DNA from: Bacteroidota bacterium
Lineage (GTDB): Bacteria; Bacteroidota; Bacteroidia; Flavobacteriales; Flavobacteriaceae
DNA: 54,074 nucleotides
Direction of reading: 5' to 3'
NCBI GenBank assembly: GCA_027621505.1
Contig: JAQCBK010000007.1
Coordinates: 1 to 54,074, forward strand
The notes under the pieces: model-generated
What the model was told of the DNA's origin: nothing
What the model saw: the letters and a program-made list of their open reading frames with translations, nothing else
Databases searched by the model: none
Part shown: positions 19,214 through 27,733 of the stretch, piece by piece
How positions within the stretch are numbered: the first letter of the stretch is position 1
Layout: every line of letters begins with the position of its first letter
Translations under genes and position numbers: made by a program

Positions 19214-20578
19214 TTAAAATTCGGTAATTCCTGGTGTTGGAATTGGATACATTCCATTGCTGTCGGGCATGGTGGGAGGGTTGCTGTTCCAATCCACGGA
19301 TTCCGGCATGATTTGAAAATTAGAATTCATGGCCTGATCCCAAGTAATAACTTTACCAGAATAGGTGGCCATTCTTCCCATGATGGCTGTTAAGGTACTT
19401 TTGGCACCATTTTCGGCATCAGCGATAACACCCCCATTTCGGATCGAAGCAAACAATTGATCATGCTCCACTTGGTAGGGATTGGGTTCACTGAAGGGAT
19501 CGGCTTCAGACTTACTGGGTCCAGAACTTTTTGTTTTAAGCCCAGCTTTGTATTTGTATATTTCGTTTCCTTCCAAGTCGGTGAGTATCCCTTTACCGGT
19601 ATTGACACTCCCTTGAGATCCTTGAAGGGTTTCATCAACCCTACTCATACATCCAGGTTGGTGTCGGCACTGACTGGAAATGATGGCTCCAGAATCATAG
19701 GTGAACTCCACGAAGTGATGGTCGAAAATCTCACCGTGATCTTTTCCATTTCTCACCTGTCGTCCTCCCATTCCTTGGGCTTGAGCAGGATAACCTCCAA
19801 TGAACCAGTTGGCCACATCGATGTTGTGGATATGCTGCTCCAAAATATGATCTCCACACAACCAGTTGAAGTAATACCAATTTCTCATTTGATATTCCAT
19901 TTCGGTTTGTCCAGGCTGTCTTTCTCTCACCCATACCCCACGTCCATTCCAATAGACCTGACCACCAGTGATTTTTCCAATTTTACCGTCTTGGACTTTT
20001 TGATACAAATCAAGGTATTTTTTTTGGTAATGGCGTTGTAACCCAACCACTACGTTAAGTCGTTTTTCTCTCGCCTTTTGAGCAACCTCCAATACTTTTC
20101 TGACCCCTACCGGATCAGTTGCAACTGGTTTTTCCATAAAAACGTGTTTGCCGTTATTGATAGCATATTCAAAATGATAAGGCCGGAAACCAGGAGGGGT
20201 GGTAAGGATGACAACATCGGCCAAATCGATGGCCTTTTTGTAGGCATCAAAACCAGAAAAAAGATTTTTAGGATTGACTTTGATTTTCTTTACTCCGTCG
20301 AAATGCTCTTGGACTGTTTTTAGGCTCTTTTCCACATTGTCTTGGAAGGCATCTGCCATAGCGACCAACTCCGTGTTATCGTCTGCTTGAAGGGCTTGAA
20401 CAATAGCACCTCTTCCACGACCTCCACAACCTACTAGGGCGATTTTCAATTTCTTGTTGCCATAAACGTTGGCCATGGCTCCAACAGGGAGTCCGGCAGA
20501 CAAAATTCCTGTGGTTGCAAGGGTTGAGTTTTTTACAAAATTTCTTCTGCTTAATGTGTTTTTTGCTTTTGATTTCAT
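19214..20578 (-). CDS. Tat-exported Gfo/Idh/MocA oxidoreductase
   Basis: 454 residues. A Tat signal (LSRRNFVKN, residues about 9-17) precedes a Rossmann fold with LVGCGGRGRGA near residue 49 and the MEKPVATDP motif near 147. The long C-terminal domain contains the WYYFNWLCGDHILEQHIHN block typical of the secreted group of this family in Bacteroidota and Planctomycetes. Export in folded form would carry a tightly bound NAD(P) into the periplasm, as glucose-fructose oxidoreductase does. It lies 10 bases after the FGE-like gene and 12 bases before the TIM-barrel gene, so the three are surely one transcript. The likely role is oxidation or redox-neutral rearrangement of a sugar. Confidence 0.88.
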   Translation of the reverse strand: MKSKAKNTLSRRNFVKNSTLATTGILSAGLPVGAMANVYGNKKLKIALVGCGGRGRGAIVQALQADDNTELVAMADAFQDNVEKSLKTVQEHFDGVKKIKVNPKNLFSGFDAYKKAIDLADVVILTTPPGFRPYHFEYAINNGKHVFMEKPVATDPVGVRKVLEVAQKAREKRLNVVVGLQRHYQKKYLDLYQKVQDGKIGKITGGQVYWNGRGVWVRERQPGQTEMEYQMRNWYYFNWLCGDHILEQHIHNIDVANWFIGGYPAQAQGMGGRQVRNGKDHGEIFDHHFVEFTYDSGAIISSQCRHQPGCMSRVDETLQGSQGSVNTGKGILTDLEGNEIYKYKAGLKTKSSGPSKSEADPFSEPNPYQVEHDQLFASIRNGGVIADAENGAKSTLTAIMGRMATYSGKVITWDQAMNSNFQIMPESVDWNSNPPTMPDSNGMYPIPTPGITEF

Positions 20579-20588
20579 TGTTTCGTTT

Positions 20589-21554
20589 TTAATAATTCCA
20601 ATACATTTTTTGTTCTTCTGAACTTGGGGTTTTGACCGGCCTTACGACTCTGAAACCCACAAATGGGGCATCGGTGTGCCACCATAGACTTTTTGGGATT
20701 TGGGGATCTCTTTTTTTCCATATTTTGGAGGAGGGTCTTCTTGATGCACTTCTCAACCTTCCAGCTTTATCCGACCAAGCTCCACCTCTAACGACTCGGG
20801 GGTAGGTTTTGGTTGGCTTTTCATGGGGATTTATTATGGTTTTCCTTTTTCTCTGATTATAGAGGGTGGGAACATATTGATCCAAGGTCCATTCAGAAAC
20901 ATTTCCATGCATGTCGTATAAGCCCCATGGGTTGGGTTTTTTTTGTCCAACTTGATGATAGGCTCCTGCACTATTTCCCTCATGCCAGGCATAAATATCT
21001 AAATCTCCGGGGTCATCTCCAAATGAATAGGCAGTTTTTGTTCCCGCCCTACAGGCATACTCCCACTCTGCTTCGGTGGGGAGTCGATAGAAATTCCCGG
21101 TCATGGCGGAAAGCCATTCACAAAATTTGACTGCCGCCAATTGGGTCATACATATGGCAGGATAGTTCTCTATCCCCATTCCAAAACTCATATCGGTGTA
21201 GGGCTGGGTGGCGCCAGAAACTGCATCTACATCCATATTTACCTCCTCTCCCAGTGCCTTTTGAGGTCGCTTGCTGTCAATTTCTCGTGCCATAAAAAGT
21301 TCATATAAATCCCAAGTGATTTCAAATTTCCCCATCCAAAATGGGGCAATTTCTACTTCATGCTGTGGGCCTTCGTCCCCAAAATGACCCTGTTCAGACT
21401 TTGGACTTCCCATAGTAAATGTGCCTCCTGGAATAAATACCATCTCAACCTTTTCTTGGGTACCAGGAATGGGCTGGGCGTATTCCTTTTCATTTGATCC
21501 AAAACCAATCAAAAAGAAAACAACCCATACCCAATTGAACCATTTTTTATACAT
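20589..21554 (-). CDS. FGE/SUMF1-fold secreted protein without the formylglycine-generating cysteines
   Basis: 321 residues with an N-terminal signal. The domain from about residue 33 to 310 is of the formylglycine-generating-enzyme-sulfatase fold: FIPGGTFTMGS, YRLPTEAEWEYACRAGT, NPWGLYDMHGNVSEWT and RVVRGGAWSDKAG. True sulfatase-activating enzymes need a cysteine pair in the block after RGG; here that block reads WSDKAGRLRSASRR and has none. It therefore should not be called a sulfatase-maturation enzyme, although a sulfatase gene lies in the same operon. Relatives without the cysteines act in binding or in other oxygen- or metal-dependent reactions. Neighbours are an esterase (9 bases away) and the Gfo/Idh gene (10 bases away). 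Confidence 0.85.
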   Translation of the reverse strand: MYKKWFNWVWVVFFLIGFGSNEKEYAQPIPGTQEKVEMVFIPGGTFTMGSPKSEQGHFGDEGPQHEVEIAPFWMGKFEITWDLYELFMAREIDSKRPQKALGEEVNMDVDAVSGATQPYTDMSFGMGIENYPAICMTQLAAVKFCEWLSAMTGNFYRLPTEAEWEYACRAGTKTAYSFGDDPGDLDIYAWHEGNSAGAYHQVGQKKPNPWGLYDMHGNVSEWTLDQYVPTLYNQRKRKTIINPHEKPTKTYPRVVRGGAWSDKAGRLRSASRRPSSKIWKKRDPQIPKSLWWHTDAPFVGFRVVRPVKTPSSEEQKMYWNY

Positions 21555-21563
21555 ATAACCAAT

Positions 21564-22358
21564 TTAATTTTTTAATTTTTCTAAAAGCAACGGTATTCCC
21601 ACTTCAACGATCTCATGTCCATAACCTCCGATTTCTATCAGTTCGTTCTGTTGATGCCCATTGATCCTCAACATTCTCCTTAAGTAGGCATTTTCTTCAT
21701 ACATGCCATAAAATTCTTTTTCGCGATCCCCCGTAATCAGAGTGATTGGTGGGGCATCTCCACGAGCGTGATAGACTGGTGCATAATGATCGATGAGGGC
21801 TTGGGTAATCTCCATACCGTATTCTTTTCGAATGGTATGGTTGGTAAAAGTGGTTGCAGATAGGGTAATGACTCCTTTGATTTTGTTGGCCTCAATACTG
21901 TGTTTTCCAAGCCATTTTTGATCCAAACTGACCATCAAAGACAAATAGCCTCCCGACGAAAACCCACAGACGTAGATTTGTGAAGTATCTCCTCCGTATT
22001 GGTCGATATTATTAAATACCCATGCGACTGCCGCCGCGGCATCTTCGATGTATTTAGGAGCATTAACCTTGGGATGCAATCGGTAGTTGACTGCTACCAC
22101 GGCAAGGCCCTTATCCAATAATTGCACAGGAATCGCTTTTGAGCCGCTTTTGAGCCCGCCGCCGTGAAACCATACTACCGTAGGAAAATTTTGAGTGTCG
22201 GCGGGATAATACAAATCCAACTTACAACGCTCTTTTTGATAGGGACCATCAAGAAGATTTTCATAATAGGGAAGGTCGACCAGGGTTTTGTATGAAGTTG
22301 ACTGTGCAAAACTCACACCGAAGGCCATAATAAAAATGATCCGAAATATTTTATTCAT
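21564..22358 (-). CDS. secreted carboxylesterase, alpha/beta hydrolase with HGGG motif
   Basis: 264 residues with a cleavable signal (to about residue 19, VSFAQ). The oxyanion-hole motif FHGGG is at 64-68, the nucleophile elbow GFSSGG puts Ser134 in place, and a likely catalytic His is in GGYGHE near 248. This pattern fits the hormone-sensitive-lipase/BD-FAE-type esterases often found with polysaccharide-degrading genes. It probably removes acetyl or aryl ester groups in the periplasm. It is the third gene of the minus-strand operon, four bases after the sulfatase and nine bases before the FGE-like gene, so translation is likely coupled. Confidence 0.87.
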   Translation of the reverse strand: MNKIFRIIFIMAFGVSFAQSTSYKTLVDLPYYENLLDGPYQKERCKLDLYYPADTQNFPTVVWFHGGGLKSGSKAIPVQLLDKGLAVVAVNYRLHPKVNAPKYIEDAAAAVAWVFNNIDQYGGDTSQIYVCGFSSGGYLSLMVSLDQKWLGKHSIEANKIKGVITLSATTFTNHTIRKEYGMEITQALIDHYAPVYHARGDAPPITLITGDREKEFYGMYEENAYLRRMLRINGHQQNELIEIGGYGHEIVEVGIPLLLEKLKN

Positions 22359-22362
22359 GATA

Positions 22363-23784
22363 TTAAGTATTGTTTTTTGTTGGGGATTGAGCTCCTATTT
22401 GCTGTTCCCAATCGCTTAATAACTGTTTTAATTCGTTGAGCTTGGCCACTTCTCGCTTGGCCAGGTCAATTTTTTCTTCGGGATCTTGCTCGATTTGGTA
22501 TAGCTCGTAGCGATCTCCTTCGAAAAAATAAACCAATTTCCATGGGCCTTTTCTATAGGCTCTTCCTGGTGTCCAACCACTGCCATGATAATGAGGGAAA
22601 TCCCATACCATGGTGGAATGTGTGGTATCGGTTTTGCCTTCCAATAAGGGCTTTAGACTGATGCCATCTCGATGTTGTTGTGGCATTGAAGGCATCCCGG
22701 TGTAATCCAAAATGGTGGGATAAAAATCCATACTGACTGCAGGAAGATCCATGACTTTTGCCTGCTGAATTTTGGGGGTTTTAATAATGAGTGGAACCCT
22801 TATCCCCCCTTCATAGACCCAACCTTTGCCTGCCCGCAAAGGCAAAACACTGGTAGGAGCAGTTCGATCTTCTTTTTCTAGGGTAGTCAATCCACCATTG
22901 TCGGAGGTAAAGATGATCAGTGTATTGTCCAATAAATCATGTGCTGCCAAATGATCCATCAACCTGCCCACATTTTTGTCCAAAGCATAAACCATGGAGG
23001 CATAGTCTGCATTGTATTGATTCTGCACCGTATATCCGCCTTGATCTTTGATTTTAAGCGCTAAAGTATCTTGAAGTGTTTTCTTCTTGGCTTGGAACTT
23101 TGACAAGTGATCTCGATGGGCTTGAATGGGGGTGTGAACAGTGTAATAGGATAGATAGAGTAAAAAGGGATGGTCTTGATTTTGGGAAATGAAGCTCAAG
23201 GACTCATCGGTAAGTCGATCGGTTAGTTGCTCTCCATGAGGGCCATCCTCCAGTTTAGGGTTTTTGTAGGGTGAATAATATCCCCCAGGAGGTGAACCCT
23301 TGTGATGGCCTCCTTTGTTGATTTCGAACCCCTGATCTTCGGGGAAAAAACCTTCGTCGCCCAAGTGCCATTTTCCAGCAAAGAATGTTTTATATCCATT
23401 TTGTTGCATGGCCTCTGCCAAAGTGATCTCCTCTAATGGCAAAGCATGAAGGTCGGTGGGCCCGAGTAATTTTCGATTTTGGGGATTTTGTCCTGGAATC
23501 CAATCTGTGATATTCAATCGGGTGGGGTGTTTGCCGGTCATGATAGCGGCACGGGTAGGGGAGCAAACCGGATGTGCGGAATAGGCTTGAGTAAAACGAT
23601 AACCCATATTCGCCAATCGGTCAATATTGGGGGTTTCGTAGAAGCTACTGCCGTAGCAACCCAAATCTCTCCATCCCAAATCGTCCACCAAAATAAACAA
23701 TACATTTGGAGGGGCAGTCTCTTTCTTTTCGACTATCGAGCAAGCCAAAAAGACGATCATAAAAAAAGGTAGAGCCCTTCTCAT
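22363..23784 (-). CDS. type I sulfatase lipoprotein
   Basis: 473 residues from ATG at 23784; the frame is open ten codons further upstream but would overlap the phoD-like gene. The lipoprotein signal ends at VFLAC (Cys15). The sulfatase core shows LVDDLGWRDLGCYGS, the formylglycine motif CSPTR with Cys74 followed by IMTGKHPTR, AGKWHLG, and TSDNGG. All motifs needed for activity are present. It starts five bases after the PhoD stop and ends four bases before the esterase start. With phosphatase, sulfatase and esterase encoded in a row, the operon seems built to strip charged and acyl groups from a substrate. Confidence 0.9.
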   Translation of the reverse strand: MRRALPFFMIVFLACSIVEKKETAPPNVLFILVDDLGWRDLGCYGSSFYETPNIDRLANMGYRFTQAYSAHPVCSPTRAAIMTGKHPTRLNITDWIPGQNPQNRKLLGPTDLHALPLEEITLAEAMQQNGYKTFFAGKWHLGDEGFFPEDQGFEINKGGHHKGSPPGGYYSPYKNPKLEDGPHGEQLTDRLTDESLSFISQNQDHPFLLYLSYYTVHTPIQAHRDHLSKFQAKKKTLQDTLALKIKDQGGYTVQNQYNADYASMVYALDKNVGRLMDHLAAHDLLDNTLIIFTSDNGGLTTLEKEDRTAPTSVLPLRAGKGWVYEGGIRVPLIIKTPKIQQAKVMDLPAVSMDFYPTILDYTGMPSMPQQHRDGISLKPLLEGKTDTTHSTMVWDFPHYHGSGWTPGRAYRKGPWKLVYFFEGDRYELYQIEQDPEEKIDLAKREVAKLNELKQLLSDWEQQIGAQSPTKNNT

Positions 23785-23789
23785 TAAAT

Positions 23790-25418
23790 TTAAAGCTTGA
23801 TTGTGAGTGGCCATCCAGTAAATTGTTTTGCTTCAGGCTGGGTAACATCAACATTGCGCGGCCAACACTCAAAAGTTACTTCATTTTTTTCAATATTGAA
23901 TCGAATAAAACCAAAGCCAGCAGCATTAGACTCGCTGTCGGGATTGGCATAGGCATGCATGGTAATTTTATTTTTAAATCCGTCAATATAGCGTCCTGTC
24001 CAAGGGAGGATATCGTTATTGTTTTCGCCAGGCATTTCATCTTCAGGCCACCACCATCTGCTGTAGTAGTTGTTGACAATGGCAGGGACCACAAAGGCCC
24101 AAGGCCCGTCTTCAAATGCTTCTATACCGTGGTGAATAATGGTGGGGAGGTGCTGGTCGCCAGCGATATGAACGGCTCCAGCTTTTTGAATCAAACTCAG
24201 GGCCTTGTTTCTGCCATGTTGGGGCCATCCATTGGAATCCAAGTCGGCGTGAAGACGATTGCTTTCCCTGCCATGCAAATGTGCTCCTCCACAAAATCCT
24301 GTGGCGGACAGAACAGCTTTCATTTCAGTATTTTTGTCACTGCCCCATTCTTCCAAAAATTGATGCTGCAGATCTCCCAGCAATACCAACTCGGGTAAGT
24401 TAATGGTTTCAGGATCGTATGCGGGATCATTGATATGGTCTGCTCTAGGGCCTTGCTGAGGAATTTTACCATTGGGGCCAGATTTGAATTTTCGATCCTC
24501 TATGATGGCAAAGTCTACCCCTCCAATTTTCAAACTCGTAAAATAGGCTTTAATCCCCTGTTCCAAGGGCGTTTGGTGGTAGGCATCCGGCAAATGGGAG
24601 GTTTGTGCTCTTTCTACCATTTTCACATACTCAGGATGAAAAAAATAACCCCCATCGTTACCGTCATTTCGCAAGGATTTTTTTCCACCCTCGCCCCAGA
24701 GGTTGCCCTGGCCGATGTCGTGATCATCGGGTATGGTGACACAAGGGCGGTCTCTGAAAACCTCTCTGAACTGCAAACCAAACTTTAACCATGCGGCCGT
24801 GTGTTCTTTGTGATCATAGGACTGATCTCCTGCAAAGAACACAAGATCAGGATCCAAAGCGTTGATGTTTTTGACGTACTTCTCTCTTAGGCCACGGTCT
24901 TTGTTGCTATTACATGAAAGGGCTGCCAAACTTATTTCTTTTTTGTCTAAAGGGTCTTTTCTTATAACTCCCTCAAAGCTGGCTTTATCGCCATGTAACA
25001 ATCTGTATTTAACCGACTGGCTCATGTCCCAATTTTCTATTCTAAAAGTCGTGGACCATCCAATTTCGTTAACCTCTTGAGCTTTGACCTCTTCCCATTG
25101 ATCGTTTTGATAGAGTGCCAACCTAACGGTGCGCGTTTCCTCTGGGTAAAGGGGGAAGAGTTGGGCAGAAAGTTTAAGCGTTTGGTTGGAAGTAGTGTAA
25201 ATACCAAAGGCCAAGACCTCATCTCTGGGCACCTTCATGTCGATGATCTTGCTGGTTTTTCGATTCCACCAATCATTGGTTGCCAGGGTATCCAATTGGG
25301 AAAAAGGAGCTTTGAGGTATTCTTGTTTTGGGGAATCACAAGCGGAGATCAACAGTATGCTCAGTAGCGATAGTGAGAAAATTATTTTGATCCGTTTTTT
25401 CATGTATGGTTTATTCAT
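23790..25418 (-). CDS. PhoD-like alkaline phosphatase/phosphodiesterase lipoprotein
   Basis: About 540 residues with a lipoprotein signal (ILLISAC). A PhoD-type N-terminal beta domain (about 45-150) precedes a metallophosphoesterase domain with LSCNSNKDRG, FFAGDQSYD, TIPDDHDIGQGN and HIAGDQHLP, which supply the metal ligands. PhoD enzymes are usually Tat-dependent; here a lipoprotein signal is seen instead. It is the first gene of the eight-gene operon. Two in-frame ATG codons, at 25418 and 25403, lie in two copies of a 12-base direct repeat, so either could start translation; the second (MKKRIK) gives a cleaner signal peptide. Substrate: phosphate mono- or diesters, unspecified. Confidence 0.85.
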   Translation of the reverse strand: MNKPYMKKRIKIIFSLSLLSILLISACDSPKQEYLKAPFSQLDTLATNDWWNRKTSKIIDMKVPRDEVLAFGIYTTSNQTLKLSAQLFPLYPEETRTVRLALYQNDQWEEVKAQEVNEIGWSTTFRIENWDMSQSVKYRLLHGDKASFEGVIRKDPLDKKEISLAALSCNSNKDRGLREKYVKNINALDPDLVFFAGDQSYDHKEHTAAWLKFGLQFREVFRDRPCVTIPDDHDIGQGNLWGEGGKKSLRNDGNDGGYFFHPEYVKMVERAQTSHLPDAYHQTPLEQGIKAYFTSLKIGGVDFAIIEDRKFKSGPNGKIPQQGPRADHINDPAYDPETINLPELVLLGDLQHQFLEEWGSDKNTEMKAVLSATGFCGGAHLHGRESNRLHADLDSNGWPQHGRNKALSLIQKAGAVHIAGDQHLPTIIHHGIEAFEDGPWAFVVPAIVNNYYSRWWWPEDEMPGENNNDILPWTGRYIDGFKNKITMHAYANPDSESNAAGFGFIRFNIEKNEVTFECWPRNVDVTQPEAKQFTGWPLTIKL

Positions 25419-25427
25419 GTATGGTTT
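25401..25427. repeat. tandem duplication of the start-codon region
   Basis: CATGTATGGTTT occurs at 25401-25412 and again at 25416-25427, a period of 15 bases. On the minus strand each copy carries an ATG and the bases before it, so the PhoD-like gene has two identical, in-frame initiation contexts five codons apart. Confidence 0.8.
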
Positions 25428-25432
25428 CTCAA

Positions 25433-25440
25433 TAAAGATA
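25433..25440 (-). promoter_or_regulatory. possible promoter -7 element for the eight-gene operon
   Basis: On the minus strand the bases read TATCTTTA, seven of eight matches to the Bacteroidota TAnnTTTG element, about 15 bases before the first ATG of the PhoD-like gene. No good TTG element was found at the expected spacing. Confidence 0.3.
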
Positions 25441-25456
25441 AAAAACTATTGGATAT

Positions 25457-26296
25457 TTAAAGGGTAGAAAAATAACCCACTGATAAAGATAAGTATCTTG
25501 TTGGACTTAAGTTGGTCTCACCGGCCAAAGCCTTCGGCAAGTTGATGTTGTAGGAGAATTGAAAATCCCAGTTTCCAATATCCAATTGAAGGGGGAAGTT
25601 CAATTGTGTATTGATCAAATCAAATACATCTCTTTGCAAAGTTTTTATATTAAAAAATCCTGAAATAATTTGTTCACTCAGCGTTTGTTCACTTAGAAGA
25701 AAACTCATTTGTGGGAGAAGCGAAATTTCCAAGCTATTATTATCGATGATTGGAATTTGGTAACCTCCTCCAGTGGAAATGTAAAAGGAGGGAGCTCCAC
25801 CGAACAGGTAGCCAGCAAGGCACCTTAAACTCACATTATTTCTTTTGAAAGCCAAAGAAGCCGAGATTCTATTGGGGTTGAGTTCTTCTTCATTGTTAGA
25901 AAAAAAGACACGACTATAAATCCCCGATAAACTCAGCTCTTTTTTTTGATCTAAAAATAAAGAATAGCCACTACTGATCGAAACAAAATCCCACGCTGGG
26001 TTTAACTCGCTAAAATAGGTTGAACCCAAACTGACGAAAAAGTTTTCTCCCCTCATATAACTGATACTTGGAGTGAAACCAAATTGATTAATTTCAAAAT
26101 CACGCCCCGCAAAAAAAACACTTTCGTCAAATGAAAAAGTTGTGTAGATATAATTGGTTTTTGACAAATTCATAGACAAACTATCGGCAGAAGACAATTC
26201 ATCGATAATGCTGTCCAAAATGGCATCTTCCTCTTCTGTTTGAGAAAAACAATAAATGTTGAAAAGAAAAAAGCCAATGAAAACAAACTTTTTCAT
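25457..26296 (-). CDS. predicted outer-membrane beta-barrel protein, function unknown
   Basis: 279 residues with a Sec signal (MKKFVFIGFFLFNIYCFSQ). After an acidic linker, the rest has alternating hydrophobic residues and many aromatic strand ends, such as FFVSLGSTYFSEL, ELSLSGIYSRVFF and PTRYLSLSVGYF near the C-terminus. This pattern suggests a small outer-membrane beta-barrel. I do not recognise a family. It lies 47 bases after the Spy-like gene on the same strand and may be the last member of the sigma-factor operon, which would make it an envelope protein under ECF sigma control; that link is inference. Confidence 0.6.
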   Translation of the reverse strand: MKKFVFIGFFLFNIYCFSQTEEEDAILDSIIDELSSADSLSMNLSKTNYIYTTFSFDESVFFAGRDFEINQFGFTPSISYMRGENFFVSLGSTYFSELNPAWDFVSISSGYSLFLDQKKELSLSGIYSRVFFSNNEEELNPNRISASLAFKRNNVSLRCLAGYLFGGAPSFYISTGGGYQIPIIDNNSLEISLLPQMSFLLSEQTLSEQIISGFFNIKTLQRDVFDLINTQLNFPLQLDIGNWDFQFSYNINLPKALAGETNLSPTRYLSLSVGYFSTL

Positions 26297-26343
26297 TGAC
26301 TAAATATAGCAAAAGGAAAAATCCTATAAGTATATAATTGAAA

Positions 26344-26838
26344 TTATACTCCCTTTTTTGTTTTCTTGAGGCGTTGCTGCATGTTCTGTTTTCTTTCTTT
26401 GAGCTGTTCTCTTCTCCCGTCGAAACCAGATTTATACTCTTTGAGTTTTTCCCTCCGCTCTTTGATGTTTTGTTTGTGCTGCTTTAAAGCAATTTTTTGT
26501 TTCTCAGACAAAGACTCAGAGAAAGCATCTCTAAGTTTTTTTAACGACTCTCGATTGTTCTTCAGAACCTCCTTTTGTGTTGTAGTGAGCGTTTTCATCA
26601 AAGCCTGCTGTCTCTCTTTAATGGAAATAGAATTGTCTTTAAGCAGTGTTTTTTGTTCCTCAGAAAGTGAATTTCTGAAAGCTTCCCTGTTTTGTTTTAC
26701 CAATTCTTTTTGGGAGGCTATCATTTCTAATTGTTGGAGAGTATAAACCTTTGGAGGGACTTGGTCTTGCGCAATTAAGCCTCCAAACCTCAATGTGGTC
26801 AAAAACAATATCAGAAAAGTGGTGATCCTTTTTTTCAT
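26344..26838 (-). CDS. Spy/CpxP-like periplasmic protein, putative sensor of ECF sigma system
   Basis: 164 residues with a signal peptide (to about residue 23). The mature protein is helical and highly charged, with three copies of a roughly 35-residue unit starting LSEEQKTLLK, LTTTQKEVLK and LSEKQKIALK. That pattern recalls the LTxxQ helices of Spy/CpxP chaperones. The basic tail is rich in Lys, Arg, Glu and Gln and probably forms a coiled coil. It starts two bases after the membrane protein gene, which itself overlaps the sigma gene, so all three are one operon. In other Flavobacteria similar proteins in this position are called sensors of ECF-type sigma factors. A role in sensing envelope damage is likely but not shown here. 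Confidence 0.65.
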   Translation of the reverse strand: MKKRITTFLILFLTTLRFGGLIAQDQVPPKVYTLQQLEMIASQKELVKQNREAFRNSLSEEQKTLLKDNSISIKERQQALMKTLTTTQKEVLKNNRESLKKLRDAFSESLSEKQKIALKQHKQNIKERREKLKEYKSGFDGRREQLKERKQNMQQRLKKTKKGV

Positions 26839-26840
26839 GA

Positions 26841-27230
26841 TTAATTAACGGAGCTCAAAACATATTGTTCTTCAAACCATTCATCAAATTCATTCTCTTC
26901 AACAAATAGTGACTCGATCATGGTTTGATCTGCCAACAAATCTTGCGCTGTATCTTTGAGTGATGCTTGACCCTCAGCTACCGATTTTGACGGGTTTTGG
27001 GAACTCAAATAAAGGGTAGTGGCCAATAATAAGGTCAATGAGGCAGCAATACCATATTGCCAATACATTCGAAAAACAAAACCTTTTTTTACAGGTAGCG
27101 AGGCTTTTTGTTCAACCAAGGATTCAAAGTTTTCTGACCAAATAAGGTCATTGTCTTTTTCAAGATGAATTTCCATTTTAGAAAAAAGATCATTGATCTC
27201 TCGCTCCGAAAATTGTTCTTTTTTACTCAT
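26841..27230 (-). CDS. putative anti-sigma factor, single-pass membrane protein
   Basis: 129 residues. The first 55 form a charged, mostly helical cytoplasmic region, followed by one membrane segment (about 58-77, IAASLTLLLATTLYL) and a short acidic periplasmic tail. No zinc-binding anti-sigma motif is seen. The gene overlaps the end of the sigma gene by four bases (ATGA), which strongly implies coupled translation in a fixed ratio, as expected for a sigma/anti-sigma pair. The assignment rests on topology and position rather than on sequence family. Confidence 0.6.
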   Translation of the reverse strand: MSKKEQFSEREINDLFSKMEIHLEKDNDLIWSENFESLVEQKASLPVKKGFVFRMYWQYGIAASLTLLLATTLYLSSQNPSKSVAEGQASLKDTAQDLLADQTMIESLFVEENEFDEWFEEQYVLSSVN

Positions 27231-27733
27231 GAGACTTTGAGATTTTGTTTTAGGTTTTCCAATGCCAATCGAATGCGCTTTTCAATCGCTTTCTCTGACA
27301 AATTTAGTATTTCTGCAATTTCTTTGTGGGTAAGTCCTTGCATCTTATTCATCAATAGGGCTGTTTTTTGTTTCTCAGACAATTGGTTTAGGGCTTTTTG
27401 CAATCGTATTTTTTTATCCTCAAGATCCTCATCGGCTTCTACTTCTTGGTTCCATCGGAGATCTAGGCTCTCGGTATATTGGTTTTTTAATTTTTCCCTT
27501 CGAAGGTGGCTGATAAAATCGTCTGTAGCCATTTTAAAGAGTAAACTTTTCACGCTGCCTTTTTCGAGCTTGATTTTTTTGGTCCAAACCTTCATGAATA
27601 TATTCTGAGCAATGTCTCCCGACAGATCTTGATCCCCCGATCGGAAAGTGAGGTAACGTCTAAGGTCATCGAAGTGCAAATCATAAATCATCTTAAAATC
27701 TTTTGCCGTCAATTTTTGAACCCTTAAATCCAA
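27227..27733 (-). CDS. ECF-type RNA polymerase sigma factor
   Basis: 168 residues from a TTG at 27733; the first in-frame ATG is at 27691 and would give 154. Region 2 is visible as LRRYLTFRSGDQDLSGD followed by AQNIFMKVW. Region 4 is LSEKQKTALLMNKMQGLT followed by HKEIAEILNLSEKAIEKRI, a helix-turn-helix for the -35 element. The family switches RNA polymerase to stress or envelope regulons. The next three genes (membrane protein, Spy-like protein, outer-membrane protein) are its likely regulators and first targets. A 37-bp palindrome at 27729-27765 covers the TTG and a TATCTTAG promoter-like site, so autoregulation is plausible. Confidence 0.88.
   Translation of the reverse strand: MDLRVQKLTAKDFKMIYDLHFDDLRRYLTFRSGDQDLSGDIAQNIFMKVWTKKIKLEKGSVKSLLFKMATDDFISHLRREKLKNQYTESLDLRWNQEVEADEDLEDKKIRLQKALNQLSEKQKTALLMNKMQGLTHKEIAEILNLSEKAIEKRIRLALENLKQNLKVS

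Noticed and set aside
19457-20041. 194-codon open frame on the plus strand
   Set aside because: It is antisense to the conserved Gfo/Idh gene and has no recognisable protein pattern.
20589-21554. Calling this the sulfatase-activating enzyme
   Set aside because: The required cysteines after RGG are missing.
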